From positions 1 to 7,747 of the forward strand of contig CANOHY010000062.1 of assembly GCA_947565915.1 (NCBI GenBank): 7,747 nucleotides of DNA. The letters run 5' to 3'. The notes beneath the pieces are model-generated. The model was given only the letters and a program-made list of their open reading frames with translations. It was not told where the DNA came from and ran no database searches. Shown in pieces: positions 1-6,503 of the stretch. The stretch is from an uncultured Eggerthellaceae bacterium (GTDB lineage: Bacteria; Actinomycetota; Coriobacteriia; Coriobacteriales; Eggerthellaceae). Made by a program: the position numbers and the translations under genes. Position 1 is the first letter of the stretch. Each line of letters starts with the position of its first letter.

Positions 1-21
1 TACACGACGCTCTTCCGATCT
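1..21 (+). other. Illumina TruSeq P5-side adapter remnant (artefact)
   Basis: These 21 bases match the 3' end of the Illumina universal adapter exactly, ending in GCTCTTCCGATCT, the sequence that ligates to an insert. They are not part of the genome. The same sequence in reverse complement opens the block at 7714. Genuine DNA begins at about base 22. The gene on the minus strand runs straight into the adapter with no stop codon, so its end here is a cut made by library preparation or assembly. Confidence 0.97.
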
Positions 22-1160
22 TCGGTCATAGAGCTTATGTAGTCCACGATGATCTGATTCGGATCATCTGCGAGGTACTCGTCGCGCGTGATGCTATGCG
101 ACTTGCTCAACAGGTTGCGCAGATGATGCTCGAAAACAGGAGAGTTCTCGTCGCCCGCCAACAGCTGTTCGAACAGTCGATCGTACATTTTCGAGAACAT
201 CTCTTCCACTACGTTCTCGTATTCCGAAACCGTTCCCTCTTTGAAGTAGATGGTCTCGTAGTTCTGGCGCTTTGCAAGGACGATATCGTTGAAGGCTTCC
301 TCGCTCATGGATATATGATCCTTGCCATAGCTGTTGTTCACGATGTCGATGGTCATGTTGTTGATGATGCGCGCGTTGTCCTGTCCGATATACGTTGAGT
401 CGAAGCAGGATAAATCGCTGATCACGCCCACGTCCATGGCATCGGCGCGGTCCTTGCCCAAATAGGCGATCATGTCGCTTACGCGCACCACGCAACCCTC
501 GAGCGTAGAGGGTGCGAGCGTCTTGATGAACGAGGCATCGCTGGTGCAGTGCTCCACAACCCTGTCGAGGTCGTCGAAGCTCTCCATGGTTCCGATTCGA
601 AGGGTCTGTTGGGCGAATTCTCCGTTATGGCAGATTGCCCCATCGAGGGTTTGCAGCGAGATGTTTCGCTGGTATAGCTTGTCCATAACGCGCACCGACT
701 GCACGTTATGGCGAAAATCCCGCCCCGTGCGCTCGTTGTAGCTCTTTGACAGGTAGAGCTCTCCCGCATGGCCGAAGGGCGTATGCCCTAGGTCATGACC
801 AAGCGCGATAGCTTCGGTAAGCTGCGTATTCAGTCCCAGAAGATCGGATATGCCCCGGGCAATGCGGCTTACGAGTTGAACATGCAGCCCACGCCTGCAT
901 ATGTCATCGTTCTCCACGAACGAGAAAACTTGCGTCTTATCGGCATAATGGTTGTAGGCAGGGATGTTGATGATCTTCTCTATATCGCGAGCAAAAGCCG
1001 GGCGGGCAAGCGTGGCCCGGTCGTGGGGCTTGTCCTCGCGCCGCACCACATCGGCATCGTCGAATGCATGCGGGTTCGACCACCCATTGGCTCGATCGGC
1101 TCGTATCTGCTCTTCCAGCTCTGGGTCGAGCACGAGATAGGGGATTTGCTCTTCTGTCAT
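22..1160 (-). CDS. dgt: HD-superfamily dNTP triphosphohydrolase (dGTPase-like), C-terminus missing
   Basis: Reading the minus strand from ATG at 1160 gives 379 codons with no stop before the adapter. Family enzymes hydrolyse dGTP or other dNTPs to the nucleoside and triphosphate in the cytoplasm, which sets dNTP pools. Visible features: KTQVF (75-79); CRRGLHV with the likely first metal-ligand His93; GHDLGHTPFGHAGE (121-134) with the His122-Asp123 pair and nearby His126 and His131; FRHNVQSVR (149-157); CHNGE (177-181); and EGCVVRVSDMIAYLGKD (221-237) with the likely last metal ligand Asp229. The sequence stops at DYISSMT, close to the family's C-terminal DYIxxMTDxY motif, so probably only a few tens of residues are lost. 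The start is supported by AAGGAG five bases upstream. It diverges from dnaG; both relate to DNA synthesis. Family assignment is firm, but substrate preference (dGTP or another dNTP) cannot be read from sequence. Confidence 0.9.
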
Positions 1161-1165
1161 GGGCT

Positions 1166-1171
1166 CTCCTT
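1166..1171 (-). promoter_or_regulatory. Ribosome binding site of the dgt-like gene
   Basis: On the minus strand AAGGAG lies five bases before the ATG at 1160, an ideal Shine-Dalgarno match and spacing. It fixes the start of the dGTPase-like gene, and no competing start codon with a better site is seen. Confidence 0.75.
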
Positions 1172-1182
1172 CATTCTCGAGT

Positions 1183-1188
1183 ATTGTA
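1183..1188 (-). promoter_or_regulatory. Candidate -10 box for the dgt-like gene
   Basis: The minus strand reads TACAAT here, five of six matches to the sigma-70-type TATAAT. It lies 22 bases before the start codon and predicts a very short leader that begins just ahead of the ribosome binding site. The -35 position 17 bases further upstream reads TTCGTG, a poor match. The call therefore rests on the -10 and its position in a divergent intergenic region. Confidence 0.4.
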
Positions 1189-1287
1189 GCAACAAGGGGC
1201 GTCAGCACGAATGAGCCGCTTGCGTACATCATTGACTTGGAGCTTGATGCAGGCTTGTGACCCGCTAAGCTAGCAAGTACTATGCGC

Positions 1288-1293
1288 TATACT
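1288..1293 (+). promoter_or_regulatory. Candidate -10 box for dnaG
   Basis: TATACT (five of six to TATAAT) lies 35 bases before the dnaG start, inside the 168-bp gap between divergent genes. No good -35 stands 16-18 bases upstream. A TTGACT at 1232-1237 is too far away to pair with it. Similar TATAC boxes lie 29 and 33 bases before def and glpX, which adds some weight. Confidence 0.4.
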
Positions 1294-1312
1294 TTCAGGC
1301 TGAACTGAATCT

Positions 1313-1319
1313 AGAAGGG
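1313..1319 (+). promoter_or_regulatory. Ribosome binding site that fixes the GTG start of dnaG
   Basis: AGAAGGG ends nine bases before GTG at 1329. No ATG stands between it and the reading frame of the N-terminal helix (SDDDIQRVREATDIV), so the non-ATG start is preferred. Residue numbering from this start puts the zinc ligands one position from those of E. coli DnaG, which supports the choice. Confidence 0.65.
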
Positions 1320-1328
1320 CAGCATAGC

Positions 1329-3191
1329 GTGAGCTTCATCAGCGATGACGACATCCAGAGGGTGCGCGAGGCCACCGATATCGTGCAGATCATCGGCGAG
1401 CGTGCTCCCGTGCGCCAAAAGGGCAGGGATTTCTGGTGCTGCTGCCCCTTCCATAACGAGAAGACGCCCTCCTGCAAGATCGATCCCGCCACGCAGCTGT
1501 GGCATTGCTTCGGATGCGGCGAGGGCGGCGACGTGTTCGGCTTCGTCATGAAGTCGGAGGATCTCTCCTTTCCCGAAGCCGTGCGCTATCTTGCCGAGCG
1601 TGCTCATGTGGAGATCCAAGAATCCGGTGGGGGAGTGTCGTCTTCCGAGAAGGGTCGCTTACGCGAGATATGCGCCAGTACGTGCGAGTTCTACCATATG
1701 CAACTCATGCGCAATCCGTCATCGGGCGCTTCAGAAGCCCGGTCATATCTCGCCTCGCGTGGTTTCGGCGGAGAGGTGCCGAAACGCTGGAAGCTTGGCT
1801 TCGCGCCAGGTCGTGGTGCGCTCGTGAATCACTTGAGCAAGCAAGGGTTCAAGTTCGATGAGATGATCAAGGCGAACGTAGCCGTGGAGAGGTCGGGTAG
1901 GGTATCCGACCGCTTTTACGACCGTGTCATGTTCCCCATCTTCGATGCCCAAGGCGAATGCATTGCCTTTGGGGGACGCGTGATTGGCGATGGCGAGCCC
2001 AAATACCTCAACTCGCAAGAGACGCCTCTTTTCCATAAATCGAATGTTCTCTATGGCCTTAACAAGGCGAAGGCGTCAATGACGGCAACGGGCACAGCCA
2101 TTGTGGTGGAAGGCTATACCGACGTGATAGCCCTGCATGAAAGCGGTATAGCCAATGCGGTGGCCACTCTGGGCACCGCACTCACCATACAGCATATCCG
2201 CCAGCTTTCCCGGCATGCAAGCAAGCGCATCGTATACCTCTTCGATGGCGACGCCGCAGGGCAACGCGCGGCAGATCGTGCGCTCGAGTTCATCGACCAG
2301 GACATGACGCCCGAAGCAGGCAAGACGCAAATCGAGCTTTGCGCGGTCACCTTGCCCGATAACCTCGATCCTGCCGAATTCGTGGCACGAGATGGTGCGA
2401 AGGCGCTGCAAGGCCTCGTTGCAGAGGCGAAGCCGCTTTTGCTCTACGGCATCGATCGGCGCTTGGCCAAATACGACCTTGCTTCTCCAGAAGGTCGCAC
2501 TCGAGCCTTTGCCGATGCGCTTTCCATACTTGCGCCTATCAAGAATTCACTGCTGGCGAAGGATTACGCCATTCAGCTAGCAGGCCGCTTGCAAGTTCGA
2601 GAAGCAGATGCACTTGCAGCGCTTGCGGAATTGAAGCCGCTTCGCAGGGTTGCTCAGGTCGAGCAGCTAGATGCCACGCAAAACGGGCAATCGCAAGAGA
2701 GACGCAAGCTCAACGAATCGCAGAAGAGCCGCATCCGCACCGAGCGAACGCTTCTCGCGCTTTTGGTGCAAGACCCATCGTCGGCCCTCGAGAGCGCCGA
2801 TGTGCTCGTATCGACAACCTGGCACGATGGCATTGCTGAGCGCATTTCCCGCAAGCTGCTGGATTTGCTCTCCGATGATCCGCAAGCATCTGCTGCATCT
2901 CTCGTTTCGGGAATAGCATCAACGATACCCGAAAGCGCGCGCATCCTCACATCCGTCCAGGTTCCCGAAGGAGCAAAGCCACATGATTGGCGCAACTACC
3001 TCATAGAAGAGTTGCAGATAGGCGATTTGGAAGAAAGCGTCGTCTCTATGAATGCAACGTTGCGCGCGAAGGATACCAGCGCAGAAGACCAGGAATTGAT
3101 CTTCCATACGCTGGTTGACGTGCAAAACCAATTGAACGCGAAGCGGGCTAACCACCAACCACCGTGGCTTGCGCCCAACGAGGCTCGATAG
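1329..3191 (+). CDS. dnaG: DNA primase DnaG
   Basis: Makes the short RNA primers for lagging-strand and origin DNA synthesis, working with the replicative helicase at the fork. The 620 residues show the family's three parts. First, an N-terminal CHC2 zinc finger with Cys39-x2-His42-x17-Cys60-x2-Cys63, the spacing of E. coli DnaG. Second, the catalytic core at about 120-430, with the basic segment (RFYDRVMFPIFD, 195-206; FGGR, 214-217; PKYLNS, 224-229) and a TOPRIM fold with EGYTD (261-265) and LFDGDAAG (304-311), which carry the metal-binding acidic residues. Third, a polar linker (about 441-468) and a C-terminal helicase-binding-type domain to the end. Length is normal (E. coli 581, B. subtilis about 600). 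It starts with GTG and ends 49 bases before def. The common partners rpsU and rpoD are not next to it on either side in this window. Confidence 0.98.
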   Translation: MSFISDDDIQRVREATDIVQIIGERAPVRQKGRDFWCCCPFHNEKTPSCKIDPATQLWHCFGCGEGGDVFGFVMKSEDLSFPEAVRYLAERAHVEIQESGGGVSSSEKGRLREICASTCEFYHMQLMRNPSSGASEARSYLASRGFGGEVPKRWKLGFAPGRGALVNHLSKQGFKFDEMIKANVAVERSGRVSDRFYDRVMFPIFDAQGECIAFGGRVIGDGEPKYLNSQETPLFHKSNVLYGLNKAKASMTATGTAIVVEGYTDVIALHESGIANAVATLGTALTIQHIRQLSRHASKRIVYLFDGDAAGQRAADRALEFIDQDMTPEAGKTQIELCAVTLPDNLDPAEFVARDGAKALQGLVAEAKPLLLYGIDRRLAKYDLASPEGRTRAFADALSILAPIKNSLLAKDYAIQLAGRLQVREADALAALAELKPLRRVAQVEQLDATQNGQSQERRKLNESQKSRIRTERTLLALLVQDPSSALESADVLVSTTWHDGIAERISRKLLDLLSDDPQASAASLVSGIASTIPESARILTSVQVPEGAKPHDWRNYLIEELQIGDLEESVVSMNATLRAKDTSAEDQELIFHTLVDVQNQLNAKRANHQPPWLAPNEAR

Positions 3192-3205
3192 AGCACCGAG
3201 CAAGC

Positions 3206-3211
3206 TATACT
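3206..3211 (+). promoter_or_regulatory. Candidate -10 box for def-fmt-rsmB
   Basis: TATACT occurs in the 49-bp gap between dnaG and def, 29 bases before the def ATG. The 16-18-bp upstream window lies over the end of dnaG and has no convincing -35. The box is embedded in an AGCTatactaAGCT stretch that could also form a weak four-base stem. It may give def-fmt-rsmB a promoter apart from dnaG, but read-through from dnaG is equally possible because no terminator is visible. Confidence 0.3.
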
Positions 3212-3240
3212 AAGCTAAGTCGAGAAGATTCGAGGAGAGC

Positions 3241-3777
3241 ATGTTGAAGATCGTCCTATCGCCCGACCCCACGCTGAATCAAATTAGCGAACCCTGCGAT
3301 ATTGCCGATAAGAGCCTGAAACGCTTGTCGAAGCAAATGCTCAAAGCCATGTATGCGAATGATGGCGTGGGCCTTGCGGCACCTCAGGTAGGCATATCCA
3401 AGCGGCTCATCGTGGTGGATTGCTCCGAGCAAGACGAAGAGCCCGAACCGCTCGTTCTGGTCAATCCCGTCATCGTTGACAAGCAGGGTGACTTAGTTGT
3501 CGGCGAAGAGGGCTGCCTCTCGTGCCCCGGCATCAGCGTTCCCATCGAACGCTATCCTTGGGTGAAGGTTCGCTACCTTGACCTCGATGGCGAGGAGTGG
3601 GAAATCGAGGGCGAGGAATTGCTCGGTCGTTGCTTGCAGCACGAGATCGATCACCTCGATGGCAAGACGCTCTTCGAAGCCGCTGCGCCACGAGTTCGGC
3701 TGAAAGCCCTAGCCGACTACGATGAAGCCCTGAAAGCCGGTGCAAAGCCGGGCGATACGCAGTTAAGGAGCAAATGA
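3241..3777 (+). CDS. def: Peptide deformylase
   Basis: Removes the N-formyl group from the first methionine of nascent proteins at the ribosome exit, using a metal ion (usually Fe2+). The 178 residues carry all three family motifs: GVGLAAPQ (42-49), EGCLS (90-94) with the metal-ligand Cys92, and HEIDH (134-138) with metal ligands His134 and His138 and catalytic Glu135. Length is typical. Residue 95, just after motif 2, is Cys where Val, Phe or another hydrophobic residue is usual; this is a small variant, not a loss of function. The start is supported by GGAG shortly upstream (3234-3237) and by the classic opening with the LSPDPTL segment. The stop codon overlaps the fmt start, so the two opposing steps of the formyl-methionine cycle are made together. 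Confidence 0.97.
   Translation: MLKIVLSPDPTLNQISEPCDIADKSLKRLSKQMLKAMYANDGVGLAAPQVGISKRLIVVDCSEQDEEPEPLVLVNPVIVDKQGDLVVGEEGCLSCPGISVPIERYPWVKVRYLDLDGEEWEIEGEELLGRCLQHEIDHLDGKTLFEAAAPRVRLKALADYDEALKAGAKPGDTQLRSK
3765..3770 (+). promoter_or_regulatory. Ribosome binding site of fmt, inside the end of def
   Basis: AAGGAG lies within the last codons of def. Two ATG codons follow in tandem (3774 and 3777). Spacing is three bases to the first and six to the second. The second also gives the conserved N-terminus MRVVFLGTP, so it is the better start; use of the first would only add one methionine. Confidence 0.7.
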
Positions 3778-4739
3778 TGCGCGTTGTGTTTCTCGGGACG
3801 CCCTCATTCGCTGCCATCGTTTTGCAAGAGCTCATCGGCAAGCAGGACATTGTGGGCGTAGTCACGCAACCTGATGCCGTGCGTGGTCGTGGCACGAGCA
3901 AGATGCCCTCGGAAGTCAAAGCTTTGGCCGAAGATGCAGGTTTGAAGGTGCTCACGCCAGCCAAGCTTCGCGACGAGCGATTTCTCGCAGAGCTTGCGAG
4001 CTTGGAACCTGAGATCTTCTGCATAGCGTCGTACGGGAAGATCATCCCCAACGAGATGCTCGAGATTCCTCCTTTCGGGTCGCTGAACGTGCATGCATCT
4101 CTTCTACCGCGTTGGCGAGGGGCAGCACCCATAGAGCGCGCGATTCTCGAGGGCGACAAGAGCGTGGGCGTATCCATCATGCGCGTGGGCGAGCATCTCG
4201 ACATGGGCGATTACTGCCTGCAGGCTAGCGTTGAGATTGGCGACAAGACTGCTGGCGATCTGAGAAACGAGCTTGCCCATATTGGTGGCAAGCTGCTGCT
4301 CGACGCCATAACCGATATTCAGGACGGCACGATCGATTGGACGGCGCAAGCCGAAGAGGAAGCTACCTATGCGCAGAAGATCGATAGAAACGAGCTGTTC
4401 TTGCATCCAGCGGACTCGGCTGATTGGCTCGTGCGCAAGGTACGCGCGTCAGCGCGCAACCATCCAGCGAAACTGCGCATCGCCGACAAAGGCGTGATGC
4501 TGGAAGATGTGCGAAGAGTCGATGTCCCGAGCGATGCCAACAACCTCCCTAAGCTCAGGGCTGGCGAAGCGCTCTTCTTGGATCGTCGCCTGTATCTCGG
4601 TACCGATGATGGGCTTGTGGAGGTCGAGCGTCTGCGTCCCGATGGAAAGGGGAGCATGGATGCTGCTTCATTCATGAGCGGCGTTCAGGGATCGAAGGGT
4701 AAGGTACTACGTTGGGGGAGCTATGAGCCAGGACGATAA
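3777..4739 (+). CDS. fmt: Methionyl-tRNA formyltransferase
   Basis: Transfers a formyl group from 10-formyl-tetrahydrofolate to the amino group of Met-tRNAfMet, making the bacterial initiator tRNA. The 320 residues match the usual length (E. coli 315). The Rossmann-like catalytic domain begins MRVVFLGTPSFA, has the GRG loop (37-39) and the signature LNVHASLLPRWRGAAPI (103-119) with catalytic Asn104 and His106, and completes the triad with Asp142 in HLDMGD. The C-terminal OB-like tRNA-binding domain begins after YAQKIDRNE (198-206) and ends with the typical DGKGSMDAASFMSG segment. The start chosen overlaps the def stop by one base (TGATG); the ATG three bases earlier is possible. The 3' end overlaps rsmB by 17 bases. 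Order and overlaps imply translational coupling in a def-fmt-rsmB unit. Confidence 0.97.
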   Translation: MRVVFLGTPSFAAIVLQELIGKQDIVGVVTQPDAVRGRGTSKMPSEVKALAEDAGLKVLTPAKLRDERFLAELASLEPEIFCIASYGKIIPNEMLEIPPFGSLNVHASLLPRWRGAAPIERAILEGDKSVGVSIMRVGEHLDMGDYCLQASVEIGDKTAGDLRNELAHIGGKLLLDAITDIQDGTIDWTAQAEEEATYAQKIDRNELFLHPADSADWLVRKVRASARNHPAKLRIADKGVMLEDVRRVDVPSDANNLPKLRAGEALFLDRRLYLGTDDGLVEVERLRPDGKGSMDAASFMSGVQGSKGKVLRWGSYEPGR

Positions 4740-6444
4740 GAGCCAGGACGAAAAGAGCTTAGGAGGAAAGCTCGAAGCGAGCGAAACGGAAAGCGGCAAT
4801 GGAGTCGAAAGAGCTAGACGCCCTTGGACCCCGAACCGCGAACGTCAGGTACGCTCGAAGCGCACGCTCGATGCTGAGAAGATGGCCCACCTGAAGAAGA
4901 GCGAGAGCACCGTATACAAGGGCGAGCTTGATCCACGCGACTTGCCTCCCAGCAAGGAGCGCAAACCACGCTCCATCTCGCGTTCGGAGGAAAAGGTTCG
5001 CAGGAAGGCACGTCGGCTCGCGAAGAACGACCCCGTTGTGGCGGAGATGAACAAGCAAGCTCAATTGAGCGATTTTCGTGGCATCTTCTCACCGTGCCAT
5101 GCCACACCTGCTCGCTTGGGCGCGCTCTATGCCACGAACCAAGTGCGTCTTCGCAACGCTTACGCACAAGAGGTGATCGAGTCGACTATCGATCGATCGC
5201 GCCTTTCTGCAGAAGACCGTGCTTTTGCAACGTTGCTCACGTTGGGCGTCGTGTCAACGCAAGGATCGCTTGACGAGGTGATCAACCGCTGCCTCGACAA
5301 GCCCAGTGACCTCAAGAATGACGTGCGCGATGCCATTCGCATCTCTTGCTACGAGATAATCTACCTGCGCAAGGCCCCTCATGCTGCAATCGACCAGGGA
5401 GTTGAGCTTGCGCGAGCTGTTTCGCCAAGTGCAGCCGGCCTTGCAACTGCCGTCCTTCATAGAGTGCATAGGCAATCCGAACTTTTCCCCTATGGCGATC
5501 CCAAGCAGGACATCGAGGCACTCTCGCTTCTCTATGGTTTTCCCGTTTGGCTTGCCAAGCTGCTCATTACCGATCTGGGAGTTCAAAGCGCAGTTGCCTT
5601 CATGAAGGCATCGAACGAACCAGCCCCGCTGTATCTCGCCGTTAATGCCATCAAAGGCGACGACCTCGAAGCCATCGACGCATTCGCTGGATTAGGCGTA
5701 ATGATAGACCCTGCTTCGGCGGGTGGCGTAGAAGTGCCCGGATGCTTTCGCATATCCGATTCGAAAGCGCTGTTGGATGGGCGCGTGAAGCATCTCTTCG
5801 ACCAAGGTAAGGCATTCGTTTCCGATGCAGCGGCACAAGCGGTTGCCTATTGCGCCATTGCCGAGGATTTCCCGGAAACCGTGCTTGAAATAGGTTCAGG
5901 CCGCGGCACCAAAACACTTTTGCTGCAAAGCGACAGCTATCGCAAGTACGGACAGCAGATGAAGCTCACGCCCCTCGACCTTCACGAGTTCAAGGCGAAG
6001 ATACTCGAACAGCGCTGCAAGGAGTATGGCGTAGAGACCTGCGATGCGCTGGTCGGCAACGCTACCCGCTTGAACTCTGTAGTGGGTGGACGTCTCTTCG
6101 ATATGGTCTTCATCGACGCTCCTTGCTCGGGCTTGGGCACATTGCGCCGTCATCATGAGATTCGCTGGAAGATCTCCCAAGAGCAAATCGACGAGCTTGC
6201 CGCCACGAACCTTGCCATATTGAAATCGGCCGCCAAGCACGTGAAAGTGGGCGGTTCCATTGTCTATTCCACTTGCACGGTCACCTATATCGAGAACATC
6301 GGCACGGTGAAGGCATTCCTCGCAAGCGAAGAAGGGTCATGCTTCAGGTTGGCTCCCATCCAGGGCAAGAGCTGCTTCTCATCTCGGCTCACCTCGGGTT
6401 CGCCCGATGCGCATTTCGCCGCAAAATTCATTAGAATCGACTAG
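4723..6444 (+). CDS. rsmB: 16S rRNA (cytosine-967-C5)-methyltransferase RsmB, with long charged N-terminal extension
   Basis: RsmB methylates C967 of 16S rRNA with S-adenosylmethionine. The 573 residues divide into three parts. Residues 1-115 are a highly charged, Lys/Arg/Glu/Ser-rich tail with no recognised domain. About 127-250 is a NusB-like RNA-binding helical domain. About 300-573 is the Rossmann methyltransferase, with motif IV DAPCSG (465-470, Cys468) and motif VI YSTCTV (515-520, catalytic Cys518), followed by an IEN segment like the PEEN of relatives. Motif I reads LEIGSGRGTKT (388-398) instead of the usual CAAPGGKT-type loop. E. coli RsmB is 429 residues, so the extension explains the extra length. 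The start overlaps fmt by 17 bases, with GGGGGAG at 4714-4720 only two bases from the ATG, a tight spacing. A downstream start that skips part of the tail cannot be excluded. Automated annotation may label this gene NusB. Confidence 0.9.
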   Translation: MSQDDKSQDEKSLGGKLEASETESGNGVERARRPWTPNRERQVRSKRTLDAEKMAHLKKSESTVYKGELDPRDLPPSKERKPRSISRSEEKVRRKARRLAKNDPVVAEMNKQAQLSDFRGIFSPCHATPARLGALYATNQVRLRNAYAQEVIESTIDRSRLSAEDRAFATLLTLGVVSTQGSLDEVINRCLDKPSDLKNDVRDAIRISCYEIIYLRKAPHAAIDQGVELARAVSPSAAGLATAVLHRVHRQSELFPYGDPKQDIEALSLLYGFPVWLAKLLITDLGVQSAVAFMKASNEPAPLYLAVNAIKGDDLEAIDAFAGLGVMIDPASAGGVEVPGCFRISDSKALLDGRVKHLFDQGKAFVSDAAAQAVAYCAIAEDFPETVLEIGSGRGTKTLLLQSDSYRKYGQQMKLTPLDLHEFKAKILEQRCKEYGVETCDALVGNATRLNSVVGGRLFDMVFIDAPCSGLGTLRRHHEIRWKISQEQIDELAATNLAILKSAAKHVKVGGSIVYSTCTVTYIENIGTVKAFLASEEGSCFRLAPIQGKSCFSSRLTSGSPDAHFAAKFIRID

Positions 6445-6464
6445 TTGCGTCATAGTTGGTGTAA

Positions 6465-6470
6465 TATACG
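6465..6470 (+). promoter_or_regulatory. Candidate -10 box for glpX
   Basis: TATACG, overlapping an alternative TAATAT at 6462-6467, lies in the 59-bp gap after rsmB, 33 bases before the glpX start. The nearest TTG-type -35 (TTGCGT, 6445-6450) is only 11-14 bases away, shorter than normal, so the call is tentative. The gap and the change of pathway make a separate glpX promoter plausible. No terminator separates it from rsmB. Confidence 0.3.
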
Positions 6471-6503
6471 CCTCGTATTTCAAAGTATCGCGAAGGGAAG
6501 ACG

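Noticed and set aside
795..1214. A 139-codon plus-strand open frame ahead of dnaG
   Set aside because: It lies antisense to the dGTPase-like gene, which has conserved motifs along the same stretch; no ribosome binding site or domain is seen for the plus-strand frame.
1232..1237. TTGACT as a -35 element for dnaG
   Set aside because: The sequence 16-18 bases downstream (around 1254-1260, CTTGTGA) is not a credible -10, and the TATACT at 1288 is too far away.
3533..4204. A 223-codon open frame on the minus strand across def and fmt
   Set aside because: It is antisense to two clearly real genes. The translation is Arg/Ser/Pro-rich and compositionally like a shadow frame.
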